From assembly GCA_044238875.1 (NCBI GenBank), contig JBIICM010000076.1:1-11500 (forward strand): a stretch of 11,500 nt of DNA. The letters run 5' to 3'. Under the pieces are notes generated by a model. The model saw only the letters and a list, made by a program, of their open reading frames with translations. It did no database searches and was not told the origin of the DNA. Position numbers and translations under genes: made by a program. The DNA is from JAIBAI01 sp044238875 (GTDB lineage: Bacteria; Bacteroidota; Bacteroidia; M30B66). Below are positions 1 to 7,773 of the stretch, piece by piece. Numbering within the stretch: the stretch's first letter is position 1; the number at the start of each line of letters is the position of its first letter.

Positions 1-1035
1 CTGAGATGGCTGATCAAGTGAAACATATAATCCTGCAGTCTCATTCATTGGATTCGGGAAAATATTTCCGAGACGAACACCATTTACACCATTCTCCTCG
101 ATACCCTGCACTTCTCTAACAGTTCCCTGTATCCAAATTTCAAGGTTTTGAATGAAGAAGAAAACGGTGTCTCCGGAAGTAGCGTCAATTTGAGCTTTCC
201 CTTGCGCATCTACGTAAAAGACACCATTCCCCGCCGGACTGAAAATAGCATTGTCGAATCTACCCGGCCAGCGTACGAAGGAATACGGGAATTTTGATCT
301 CAGAGGAATGGCGTTTCCAGCAGCAGGTCCATCAGGATTAGGCGTGAAAGCTCCTAAGAAACCCAAAGAGTCACTTTTGGGAGCAAGATACTTGAGTGAT
401 ATACCGGGAAAAGTATTAACCGGCATGTCAAGGTTAGGAGCATATGAGAGTGTAACAAGTGCGTTGGCACCAAGCCAGTTACCAGATGGCGAAAGTGAAG
501 TGGTTGTTTTAGCAGTATCTTTCCATAAAATGGGTGCTGACTGACTGAATCCACCGGTAGCGCTTTGGCGGCTAATTTGCAGGATTACGGAATTTTCCTG
601 ACCTGAATTGTTTTCATGGGTTATTGGTACAAAAACGCTGTCAATATGAATAAAGCGCTTACTGCCAGGCTGCGTTTCGTCAAATGTGCCTTGAGGATCT
701 TCTGTATCTGTGTATCCTGCCCATTTTCTGAAAATTACACCTGCAAAGCTATATACATTGCCATCTCCTTCAACGTAATTGCTGTTTAATGGCCATACAA
801 ATCTACTGTAATCTTCTGTCGCACCCTGATCCAGGTTATCAAGTACAGAATAATCAATGTAAAAAGGAACGTCGATCAATTCGCGGTTAGGATTCAGATT
901 TCTCTGATGTTTTTGCTTTAACAATCTGAATTCATTGTTATCAACCGGGGTGCCCTTGATCATGGGCAGACCTTGAGAGAAAGCAGAACCAGTCAGCAAA
1001 ATGGTGACTGAAAAGCTGAATAGAAATTTTTTCAT
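1..1035 (-). CDS. T9SS-exported protein of unknown function, 3' end cut by window edge
   Basis: An open frame of 345 codons runs from an ATG at 1035 to the left edge with no stop, so the C-terminus is missing. The N-terminus (MKKFLFSFSVTILLTGSAFS, then QG) is a typical Sec signal peptide: two lysines, a hydrophobic core and a small residue before the likely cut near residue 20. The last visible residues hold the sequence IFPNP (about 325-329, bases 49-63) after a short hydrophobic lead-in. This is how type A T9SS C-terminal sorting domains usually begin (compare the common LYPNP form). Those domains are about 70-80 residues, so the full protein is probably near 400. The middle (about 21-315) has no membrane segment and no enzyme motif I recognise. 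It is probably secreted or anchored on the cell surface. Export by T9SS is a confident inference, while the function is unknown. It lies 67 bases after gcvP with its own candidate -7 box. Confidence 0.85.
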   Translation of the reverse strand, partial: MKKFLFSFSVTILLTGSAFSQGLPMIKGTPVDNNEFRLLKQKHQRNLNPNRELIDVPFYIDYSVLDNLDQGATEDYSRFVWPLNSNYVEGDGNVYSFAGVIFRKWAGYTDTEDPQGTFDETQPGSKRFIHIDSVFVPITHENNSGQENSVILQISRQSATGGFSQSAPILWKDTAKTTTSLSPSGNWLGANALVTLSYAPNLDMPVNTFPGISLKYLAPKSDSLGFLGAFTPNPDGPAAGNAIPLRSKFPYSFVRWPGRFDNAIFSPAGNGVFYVDAQGKAQIDATSGDTVFFFIQNLEIWIQGTVREVQGIEENGVNGVRLGNIFPNPMNETAGLYVSLDQPSQ

Positions 1036-1049
1036 GTGTTTGATTTTTG

Positions 1050-1057
1050 CAAATGTA
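1050..1057 (-). promoter_or_regulatory. Candidate Bacteroidota -7 box for the T9SS protein gene
   Basis: On the minus strand this reads TACATTTG, a full match to the TAnnTTTG -7 consensus of Bacteroidota housekeeping promoters. It sits 14 bases before the ATG, implying a leader of only about 10 bases. No clear TTTG -33 element is visible in the AT-rich DNA upstream, so the call rests on the -7 box and its position. Confidence 0.4.
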
Positions 1058-1102
1058 AAAAAATTATAAAATGAAAGTGATTATATCCTTAACGCAGAAA
1101 AA

Positions 1103-3982
1103 TTATTGAGCGAGTGCTTCTGAATTCATGTAACTTTCAATGGGTTCACAGCTGCAAACGAGATTTCGGTCGCCATAGGCATTGTCAACTTTCCCTACAA
1201 ACGGCCAAAACTTGTTGTCTCTCACCCAGTTGAGTGGGTAAACAGCTTTTTCACGGCTATATGGTTTGTTCCATGCATCAGAAATAACCATCTGACTGGT
1301 ATGCGGGGCATTTACTATCACATTGTTATCAGCAGGAACCAGCCCCTCCTCAATTTCACGAATCTCGTTGCGGATAGAAATCATGGCCTCACAGAATCTG
1401 TCGAGTTCTTCGATGTTCTCACTCTCGGTGGGCTCTACCATAATGGTGCCTGGAACCGGAAATGAAACGGTAGGCGCATGATATCCGTAATCCATCAGCC
1501 TTTTTGCTATATCAGCCACCTCAATTTTTGCAGTTCTCTTAAAATCACGGCAGTCGAGAATCATTTCATGGGCTACGTTGCCGTCCTTCCCTTTATAGAG
1601 TACAGGATAATAGGGCTCAAGCTTTGCTTTCAAATAATTGGCGTTGAGTATGGCAATTTTTGTTGAATTTGTAAGGCCTTCAGAGCCAAGCATCCGAATA
1701 TAGGCATACGAAACCAGTAAAATCAGCGAACTACCGAAAGGCGCCGCTGAAACAGCACCAATTCTTTGTTCTCCGCCGGTACTGATGAGGGAATGCCCCG
1801 GTAAAAATGGCAGAAGTTTTTCATTCACTCCGATAGGGCCCATGCCCGGACCTCCGCCACCATGAGGAATGGCAAAAGTCTTGTGCAGGTTCAGATGGCA
1901 TACATCTGCCCCGATTGATCCGGGGTTGGTAAGACCAACCTGCGCATTCATATTGGCGCCGTCCATATAAACCAATCCACCATTTTCATGTATGATATCG
2001 GTGATTTCCCGGATACCTTCCTCAAAAACACCATGGGTGGAAGGATAGGTAATCATCAATGCCGACAGGCGTGAACTGTAATGTGTGGCTTTCGAACGCA
2101 GGTCTTCAATATCAACATTGCCCTGCTCATCGCAGCGCACCACCACAACTTCCATACCTGCCATTACTGCAGAGGCAGGGTTTGTGCCATGTGCAGAAGA
2201 GGGGATCAGCGCAATATTTCGGTGATCATCGCCACGTGATTTATGGTAAGCGCGTATCACCATCAGGCCTGCATATTCTCCCTGAGCTCCTGAGTTGGGT
2301 TGAAGAGAAACGGCAGCAAATCCCGTTGCTTTGCACAAATAATCAGACAACTCCCTGAATATCTGATGATAGCCGGCTGCCTGCTCTGCCGGTACAAAGG
2401 GATGTATACTTGCAAATTCAGGCAGACTCAGTGGCATCAGTTCACTCGCTGCGTTGAGTTTCATGGTGCAAGAACCTAGCGGAATCATGGAGTGATTAAG
2501 CGCCAGATCACGGTTTTCAAGTTTTTTGATGTACCGCATCAATCCGGTTTCAGAATGGTAGCGGTTAAAAACCTGTTGCTTAAGAAAGGCTGTCTGCCGC
2601 ATAAGGTTTTCCGGAATATTGATACCCCGGTAATTACTGTAGTCTGAGGAGTACTGTTGTCCGGTCAATACATGTATTATGTCATTGATGTCATTTGCCT
2701 GACATGTTTCATCAATAGAAATTCCAAGTTTTTCATGCGAAATGAACCTGAAATTGATGCCGGCGGCAAGGGCCCTTTCTCGAATCTGATCCATGGTAAA
2801 TTGACCTGAAAGCCGCAATGTTATGGTGTCAAACCAGGCATTGTTGAGCAGCGTATATCCAGCTTTAGCAAGATGTTCAGCCAGTGCGGTGGTTTGCCGG
2901 TGTATCTTTAAGGCAATATTTTTCAAGCCTTCCGGACCATGATAAACCGTGTACATGGATGCCATGATGGCAAGTAGTGCCTGAGCGGTGCATATATTCG
3001 AGGTCGCCTTGTCGCGCTTAATATGCTGTTCGCGCGTTTGCAGTGCCATTCGGAGCGCAGGATTACCCTGACTGTCAACTGAAACACCGATAATGCGCCC
3101 GGGTATGAAGCGCTTGTATGCTTCGCGGGTCGAAAAGTAAGCGGCGTGGGGGCCTCCGTAGCCCATCGGTACGCCAAAGCGTTGAGTATTCCCAACTACG
3201 CAGTCAGCTCCCCAGTTCCCTGGAGGATCAAGCAACACCAGACTTAACAAATCAGCACATACACACAGAAAAATGCCCTTACCCTTGAGCGTTTTAGCAA
3301 ATTCACGGTAATCGGTTATCTGTCCGTTAACATCCGGGTACTGAATAACTGCCCCAAAAACACGTTCACTGAAGGCGTAATTCAATGGATTTCCTACAAC
3401 CAATTCAATACCAAGCGGTTCAGATCTTGTTTTTAGAAGATCAATCGTCTGTGGCAAACAATTTTCAGCAACAAACAAAACATTTGCACCCTGCTGAATC
3501 TGCTCTTTTGATCGTAATCCGTAAAACATGTGCATAGCCTCAGCTGCAGCAGTCGACTCATCCAGCAAAGAGGCATTGGCAAGATCCATGGCTGTAAGTT
3601 CCATTACCATGGTCTGGTAATTGAGCAGGGCTTCAAGCCTTCCTTGGGCAATTTCAGCCTGATAGGGTGTGTAGGCCGTGTACCAGCCCGGATTTTCAAA
3701 GATATTCCGTAAAATCGGTGAAGGTGTTATTGTGTTATAATACCCCAAACCTATATATGATCTGAAAACTTTATTGGCAGATGCAATCTTTCTGATCAGC
3801 TGAAGGTAATTAAATTCATCAACAGCCTCACAAACGTTCATCGGCTCCTTTAACCGGATGGATGGTGGTATTGTCTTGTTAATCAGCGACTCAAGACTGG
3901 TTTCTCCGCAGGCTTGCAGCATTTGCAGGATGTCTTCTTTTCCCGGTCCGATATGCCGGGCTTCAAACGGTGATGAATTCAT
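1103..3982 (-). CDS. gcvP: Glycine dehydrogenase (decarboxylating), glycine cleavage system P-protein
   Basis: This PLP enzyme decarboxylates glycine and passes the aminomethyl group to the lipoyl arm of GcvH, in the cytoplasmic glycine cleavage system that feeds one-carbon units to folate. At 959 residues it is the fused (P1+P2) form and is full length for the family. Family motifs appear in order: RHIGP at 9-13, SYIGLGYYNT at 75-84, NPGWYTAYTPYQAEIAQGRLE around 97-117, an SGAQGEYAGL stretch and SSAHGTNPAS in the second half. The PLP lysine is K701 in NLHKTF, followed by the glycine-rich HGGGGPGMGP. No frameshift or missing key residue is seen. The ATG at 3982 puts RHIGP at the usual distance from the N-terminus. 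The gcvT and gcvH genes are not in the window, so gcvP stands apart from its partners here. No glycine riboswitch-like leader fits in the 62-base upstream gap. Confidence 0.98.
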   Translation of the reverse strand: MNSSPFEARHIGPGKEDILQMLQACGETSLESLINKTIPPSIRLKEPMNVCEAVDEFNYLQLIRKIASANKVFRSYIGLGYYNTITPSPILRNIFENPGWYTAYTPYQAEIAQGRLEALLNYQTMVMELTAMDLANASLLDESTAAAEAMHMFYGLRSKEQIQQGANVLFVAENCLPQTIDLLKTRSEPLGIELVVGNPLNYAFSERVFGAVIQYPDVNGQITDYREFAKTLKGKGIFLCVCADLLSLVLLDPPGNWGADCVVGNTQRFGVPMGYGGPHAAYFSTREAYKRFIPGRIIGVSVDSQGNPALRMALQTREQHIKRDKATSNICTAQALLAIMASMYTVYHGPEGLKNIALKIHRQTTALAEHLAKAGYTLLNNAWFDTITLRLSGQFTMDQIRERALAAGINFRFISHEKLGISIDETCQANDINDIIHVLTGQQYSSDYSNYRGINIPENLMRQTAFLKQQVFNRYHSETGLMRYIKKLENRDLALNHSMIPLGSCTMKLNAASELMPLSLPEFASIHPFVPAEQAAGYHQIFRELSDYLCKATGFAAVSLQPNSGAQGEYAGLMVIRAYHKSRGDDHRNIALIPSSAHGTNPASAVMAGMEVVVVRCDEQGNVDIEDLRSKATHYSSRLSALMITYPSTHGVFEEGIREITDIIHENGGLVYMDGANMNAQVGLTNPGSIGADVCHLNLHKTFAIPHGGGGPGMGPIGVNEKLLPFLPGHSLISTGGEQRIGAVSAAPFGSSLILLVSYAYIRMLGSEGLTNSTKIAILNANYLKAKLEPYYPVLYKGKDGNVAHEMILDCRDFKRTAKIEVADIAKRLMDYGYHAPTVSFPVPGTIMVEPTESENIEELDRFCEAMISIRNEIREIEEGLVPADNNVIVNAPHTSQMVISDAWNKPYSREKAVYPLNWVRDNKFWPFVGKVDNAYGDRNLVCSCEPIESYMNSEALAQ

Positions 3983-4005
3983 TAGTGGGGTGAATTATTG
4001 GGGTG

Positions 4006-4013
4006 CAAATTTA
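4006..4013 (-). promoter_or_regulatory. Candidate -7 box for gcvP
   Basis: On the minus strand this reads TAAATTTG, an exact match to the Bacteroidota TAnnTTTG -7 element. It lies 23 bases before the gcvP ATG in the short gap after the preceding gene. A TGTGC stretch about 20 bases further upstream is at most a weak -33 element. If real, gcvP can be transcribed independently of the dapF group. Confidence 0.45.
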
Positions 4014-4044
4014 GTAAGATTCAGGCATGAAGCACAGCACGGTA

Positions 4045-4605
4045 TTAGTAAGCTGCAACAACGCTTTTCAAAAAAGATCGTACGGTTTGTTCATCATATG
4101 CAGGTATGCTGAAAGAATTATCTCCGGCTAAAGCCGGCTCCAGATTCAGAAACAAGGTTTCCCGGATTATGTTCTCGATTTCAAGCTGTTTCATCAATCC
4201 GTGAATCAATGGCTGCTTTACATGGATGTTCCAGTATTCTTCAATTAATCCCCTGACCGGAAAAAGACAGGAGCCACCAAGATGCAGTGGTGGTGCTGTC
4301 AGCAGAAAGTTTTCGGCATGATCCTGCGAAGGCCTGAACAACGGCTCTTTCAGCATGACCAGCAGAGATGGTATTTTTTTTATTTCAATCCATCTGAGTA
4401 CCCTCCCAAGATGCTGAGGTCCTTCTGAACCCTGGCCATTGAATGCATAATAAATGCCGTTCTGGCAAAATCCGATATGCGGTGGAATTCGGTTGGCATA
4501 GGTGATCAAAATGGCATAATCAGAAGGCACGATTGCTGCATGAAAAGGCCGGAGGGCTTCAAACCTGAAACCAGCATGCAATAGACTATTTTCTGCTGCT
4601 TTCAT
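4045..4605 (-). CDS. Unrecognised 186-residue protein translationally coupled to dapF
   Basis: I do not recognise this family. The ATG at 4603-4605 overlaps the dapF TGA stop at 4602-4604 (ATGA, 4 bases shared), which strongly supports both the start and co-translation with dapF. There is no signal peptide or membrane segment, so it is probably cytoplasmic. The protein is mixed in composition with several aromatic and hydrophobic stretches: YAILITYANRIPPHIGF near residues 30-46, a lysine/leucine segment near 75-87 (KKIPSLLVMLKEP), and a glycine-containing LHLGGSCLFPVRG stretch near 107-119. No Walker, Rossmann, zinc or nuclease motif is evident. The C-terminal third looks helical by residue pattern. 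Base and codon use resemble the neighbours, so there is no sign of recent transfer. It may be a lineage-specific partner of the dapF group, but the function is unknown. Confidence 0.85.
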   Translation of the reverse strand: MKAAENSLLHAGFRFEALRPFHAAIVPSDYAILITYANRIPPHIGFCQNGIYYAFNGQGSEGPQHLGRVLRWIEIKKIPSLLVMLKEPLFRPSQDHAENFLLTAPPLHLGGSCLFPVRGLIEEYWNIHVKQPLIHGLMKQLEIENIIRETLFLNLEPALAGDNSFSIPAYDEQTVRSFLKSVVAAY

Positions 4606-5384
4606 ATTTCCCCTTCAAAAACCCGGATAGCCGACCCCTCCAGCATTACATTAGAAAAAGAACCGGCTTTGGGTGCAAACGAAACTTTTAACGCACCGCC
4701 GGGTGTTTTTACCTGGATAACAGACTGATTTGTCAGTCCTGCCGCAAATGAGGTAATGGCAGCAGCTGTTACGCCTGTTCCGCAGGAAAGCGTTTCATCC
4801 TCAACCCCCCTTTCATAAGTTCTGACAAAAATCTCCTCCTTATTGAGTACCTGAACAAAATTTACGTTTATGCCATCCTTCAGATAGGTCTCACTATTCC
4901 TGATCTGGCTTCCCTTAACCCTTACATCAACAGAATTTACATCTTCAACAAATCTGATGAAATGAGGCGAACCGGTATTAAGTACCCAGTCGTTACCGGC
5001 TTGCTGAGGTAATTTAACATCACTCATCTGCAGGCGGATCAAGAAATTTCCTGAATTTTCAGATAATACCTCGGCCTGATGGGGCCCGTCAAAGGCTGAA
5101 AAATGAAATGAGCTTTTCTGATTCGAAAGTCCGGCGGCGAATGCGGTAATGCAGCGGCCACCGTTTCCGCACATTGAGCCCTCATGACCGTCGGCGTTGA
5201 AATATACCATTCTGAAGTCAAACCCTGGCATTGATTCAAGCAGCATCAAACCATCTGCACCAATACCAAATCTCCGGTGGCAGAGAGAACTGATAAATTG
5301 ATGGTCAGATTTGTTAAAAATGCCGGATCGGTTATCAAGTATTATAAAGTCATTGCCGGTTGCCTGGTATTTTACAAAATGCAT
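4602..5384 (-). CDS. dapF: Diaminopimelate epimerase
   Basis: This enzyme converts LL-diaminopimelate to meso-diaminopimelate, the peptidoglycan cross-link residue and lysine precursor, in the cytoplasm without a cofactor. The 260-residue length is near the usual 260-280. The N-terminal KYQATGNDFIILDN (5-18) matches the family's GxGNDF region. The two catalytic cysteines are both present: C72 in MCGNGGRC and C201 in ETLSCGTG. Further family marks are GADGL (42-46), NTGSPHF (136-142) and GINVNFVQ (171-178). The ATG at 5384 begins immediately before the conserved FxKYxATGNDF strand, so the start is secure. It lies 17 bases after the stop of an unrecognised membrane protein gene and overlaps the next gene by 4 bases. 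That packing suggests a three-gene transcription unit, although neither neighbour is a known lysine-pathway gene. Confidence 0.97.
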   Translation of the reverse strand: MHFVKYQATGNDFIILDNRSGIFNKSDHQFISSLCHRRFGIGADGLMLLESMPGFDFRMVYFNADGHEGSMCGNGGRCITAFAAGLSNQKSSFHFSAFDGPHQAEVLSENSGNFLIRLQMSDVKLPQQAGNDWVLNTGSPHFIRFVEDVNSVDVRVKGSQIRNSETYLKDGINVNFVQVLNKEEIFVRTYERGVEDETLSCGTGVTAAAITSFAAGLTNQSVIQVKTPGGALKVSFAPKAGSFSNVMLEGSAIRVFEGEI

Positions 5385-5401
5385 GGTAAAGATTTGTCAG
5401 T

Positions 5402-6154
5402 TTAATCAACGCTGGGTTTGGGTAGCGGCTCAAATGTTTCGACAGGGGTGAGTTTAAAGGTTTGGTTACCATATTTAAGCAGCAAATAATCAGGGCTCTG
5501 TTGCAAACTTGCCGGTATATCAGGACTTAGCCCGAAAATAATCAGACTGTTTCTGATCAGTTTATATCCTCTGAAATTGACGGGTGATCTCCAGTATTCA
5601 ACTTTGTAGCGGTTTATGTCAGTTGCCGGAGCCTCTGTCAGCTGACGCAACAAGGAATCATTTTTTAATTTTCCCTGATCACGGGTGTTGAGTCTGGCTG
5701 CTTCCATAGTTCTGGAAACTATCATTTCGTCTCTCCTGATGATCAGTTCATCGGTAGCAGCATAATCCGCAGGGGAAACCGATACATTTGAATCGGAAGG
5801 GGCCGGTATAATGCTGTCTGAATAGGTTTGTTGTGTTTCAGGTAGTAGTTCCTTTATGGTCTTACGCTCAGGCTGATTTATTCCGCTGCTTTTGTTTACA
5901 ACGGTATCAGCTTCCTGATTAAAAGTGCCGCGGATGCTGAATGAAAATGGATCAAAATTGTTCATCAGCAAAAAAGCTACACCTAACGCAGTAAGCATAC
6001 CAATCATAAAACCACTGATAAACGCAAAAGATCTGCCCCCCGGCTGTTTCATCTGCCCAAAAAAATTAGAGATAGGTACTGAAAAAGGCTTGGCATAGCG
6101 GCTCAAAATTACCTTTATTTCTTTTGCAAACAGGCATGAAAAACTGTCAAACAA
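5402..6154 (-). CDS. Unrecognised single-pass membrane protein upstream of dapF (start uncertain)
   Basis: I do not recognise the family. The longest reading begins at a TTG (6154) and gives 250 residues. A better candidate is the in-frame ATG at 6050-6052 (residue 35 of the long form), which gives a 216-residue protein beginning MKQPGGRS directly before the membrane helix. That helix, FAFISGFMIGMLTALGVAFLL (long-form 43-63), is preceded by basic residues, so the short N-tail should be cytoplasmic and the rest periplasmic. A Ser/Thr/Asp-rich, probably unstructured linker follows (about 70-135). The C-terminal part (about 180-245: VEYWRSPVNFRGYKLIRN, then a YLLLKYGNQTFKL strand) looks like a small folded domain and is the likeliest conserved part. 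There are no cysteines in the predicted periplasmic part and no catalytic motif. It is divergent from the HtrA protease gene and 17 bases ahead of dapF. Confidence 0.8.
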   Translation of the reverse strand: MFDSFSCLFAKEIKVILSRYAKPFSVPISNFFGQMKQPGGRSFAFISGFMIGMLTALGVAFLLMNNFDPFSFSIRGTFNQEADTVVNKSSGINQPERKTIKELLPETQQTYSDSIIPAPSDSNVSVSPADYAATDELIIRRDEMIVSRTMEAARLNTRDQGKLKNDSLLRQLTEAPATDINRYKVEYWRSPVNFRGYKLIRNSLIIFGLSPDIPASLQQSPDYLLLKYGNQTFKLTPVETFEPLPKPSVD

Positions 6155-6231
6155 TCAATTGAGTAAAAAAATACCTGTCGGGCATACTTTTTGATAAAAA
6201 ATCATGGTTAATTAACTAAAGAATTCAAGCC

Positions 6232-7665
6232 ATGAAGAAAATCGTTTTTCCATTGTTCATGTCCCTTTTGGGAGGAATTGCCGCACTCGGCATCAACAAT
6301 TTTGTTCAAAAAGATCAGGAAGTCTCACGGTTAATCAGCGAGCGACTTCCGGTTCAGCTTGTAGCTGAAACAAAGCAAATGAATAACGCCCCTGACTTTA
6401 CGCAGGCGGCAGCCTCTTCAGTAAACGGGGTTGTGCACGTTAAAACCGTTTCAACCACCCGTAATGTCACAATTGATCCGTTTTATGATTTTTTCTTTGG
6501 AAACCCTTATCGGAATGCCCCTCAGCAAAAAGCAATGGCATCGGGTTCGGGGGTCATTATTTCAGACGATGGTTATGTAGTAACCAATAACCATGTTGTA
6601 AACAATGCAGAGAAAGTTGAAATAGTGCTCAACGACAAACGTGAATTTGAGGCACAGGTCATCGGAAAGGACCCATCTACCGATCTGGCATTGCTGAAAA
6701 TTGACTCAAAAAATCTTCCGTTCCTTTATTATGGCAATTCTGATGAGGTTAAGGTGGGTGAATGGGCGCTTGCAGTAGGCAACCCCTTCAGCTTAACATC
6801 AACAGTCACGGCCGGAATTATCAGTGCCAAAGGCAGAAATATTAATATTTTGAATGAAAAATTTGCCATCGAATCATTCATACAAACCGATGCCGCCGTT
6901 AACCCGGGAAACAGCGGGGGGGCATTGGTAAACAATCGTGGTGAGCTAATCGGCATTAACACAGCCATTGCCTCAAATACCGGCTCCTACTCAGGATATT
7001 CATTTGCCATTCCGGTAAACATTGTAAGAAAGGTGGTGGCTGACCTGCTTGAGTATGGTGAGGTTCAACGGGCATTTTTAGGTGTTGTGCTGCAGGATCT
7101 TAATGCTGAATTAGCCGGTAAGAAAGGCATTGAAAATCTTAATGGTGTATATGTATCTGGTTTAAATGAAGGAGGAGCAGCCACAAAAGCCGGTATTAAA
7201 GAAGGTGATATCATTACCAAAATTGGAGATAACCAGGTAAACAACGTGCCTGAATTGCAGGAGCAGGTTGGGCGCTACAGACCCGGTGACAAGGTGAATC
7301 TTACAATCAGGCGCGGAAGCGAACAACTTACCATGGAGGTAGAATTGAAAAACCGCAACGGAGATACCCGGTTAATCAGGCAGAGTGACGCACTGATTCA
7401 GGATTTGGGTGCAGAATTCGAACAGGCCAGTGCAAAAGACCTCTCCAAATTGGGCATTCAGAGTGGTATAAAAATCACCAGACTCAAAGAGGGGCGATTA
7501 AGATCTATCGGCATCAAGGAAGGTTTTATCATCACGCATATTGGTGATAAGCCGGTGAATAAAATTGAAGACCTCTCCACGCTGTTGAGGTCAGAAAGAA
7601 GAGGCCTGCTCATTGAAGGGATTTATCCGAATGGGGCGAGGGCTTATTACGGAATGGGTATATAA
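6232..7665 (+). CDS. HtrA/DegP-family periplasmic serine endoprotease with two PDZ domains
   Basis: This is a trypsin-like protease that degrades or refolds misfolded envelope proteins in the periplasm. The N-terminus (MKKIVFPLFMSLLGGIAALG) is a signal peptide or uncleaved signal anchor, with no strong signal peptidase site visible. The protease domain spans about 55-275 and holds the full triad: H121 in VVTNNHVV, D151 in STDLALLKI and S228 in NPGNSGGAL. PDZ1 (about 281-372) starts at the usual FLGV motif. PDZ2 (about 388-470) is shorter and ends a few residues before the stop. At 477 residues the size matches DegP/DegQ proteins. A loop carrying FYDFFFG (84-90) before the catalytic histidine resembles the LA loop of DegP. 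The ATG follows a 77-base or longer divergent intergenic region with no clear promoter, and an intrinsic terminator lies 26 bases after the stop. I cannot tell DegP from DegQ or DegS, so I give no symbol. Confidence 0.96.
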   Translation: MKKIVFPLFMSLLGGIAALGINNFVQKDQEVSRLISERLPVQLVAETKQMNNAPDFTQAAASSVNGVVHVKTVSTTRNVTIDPFYDFFFGNPYRNAPQQKAMASGSGVIISDDGYVVTNNHVVNNAEKVEIVLNDKREFEAQVIGKDPSTDLALLKIDSKNLPFLYYGNSDEVKVGEWALAVGNPFSLTSTVTAGIISAKGRNINILNEKFAIESFIQTDAAVNPGNSGGALVNNRGELIGINTAIASNTGSYSGYSFAIPVNIVRKVVADLLEYGEVQRAFLGVVLQDLNAELAGKKGIENLNGVYVSGLNEGGAATKAGIKEGDIITKIGDNQVNNVPELQEQVGRYRPGDKVNLTIRRGSEQLTMEVELKNRNGDTRLIRQSDALIQDLGAEFEQASAKDLSKLGIQSGIKITRLKEGRLRSIGIKEGFIITHIGDKPVNKIEDLSTLLRSERRGLLIEGIYPNGARAYYGMGI

Positions 7666-7690
7666 CCTGAGTTTCAGTTTCAACCCGATC

Positions 7691-7720
7691 AGGGGAGGCA
7701 GCAATGTCTCCCCTTTTTTT
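7691..7720 (+). terminator. Intrinsic terminator of the HtrA protease gene
   Basis: The arms AGGGGAGGC (7691-7699) and GTCTCCCCT (7706-7714) form a 9-bp stem with one G-U pair around a 6-base AGCAAT loop. A run of seven T follows at 7714-7720. An outer CCGAT/ATCGG pair (7685-7689 and 7721-7725) could extend the fold. It lies 26 bases after the HtrA stop and 53 bases before the next ATG, so it separates the two genes. Confidence 0.88.
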
Positions 7721-7743
7721 ATCGGTAAAACCACAATAATTTC

Positions 7744-7751
7744 TAATTTCG
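7744..7751 (+). promoter_or_regulatory. Possible -7 box for the GAPDH gene
   Basis: This reads TAATTTCG, one base off the TAnnTTTG -7 consensus, and lies 22 bases before the GAPDH ATG and just after the HtrA terminator. The position is right, since a new promoter is needed after a terminator. No convincing -33 element precedes it, so the call is weak. Confidence 0.25.
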
Positions 7752-7773
7752 CGAGCGAATAAAAATCAACGTT

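Noticed and set aside
251..544. Plus-strand open frame of 97 codons at the left end.
   Set aside because: It is antisense to the T9SS cargo gene, which has a signal peptide and a sorting-domain start, and the plus frame has neither motif nor promoter.
2059..2358. Plus-strand open frame of 99 codons opposite gcvP.
   Set aside because: It lies wholly inside the well-supported gcvP gene, has no family motif and is best seen as an antisense shadow.
3983..4044. Glycine riboswitch ahead of gcvP.
   Set aside because: The 62-base gap is too short for the aptamer and shows no matching stem arrangement.
6207..6216. Perfect 10-bp palindrome GTTAATTAAC in the gap before the HtrA protease gene, a possible operator.
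   Set aside because: It is short and made mainly of A and T, so chance is a sufficient explanation, and no second copy or promoter context supports it.
6185..6216. TTTTTG followed by TAATTAAC as a promoter for the HtrA protease gene.
   Set aside because: The second element lacks the TTTG end of the -7 consensus and the spacing is short, so it is not a supportable call.
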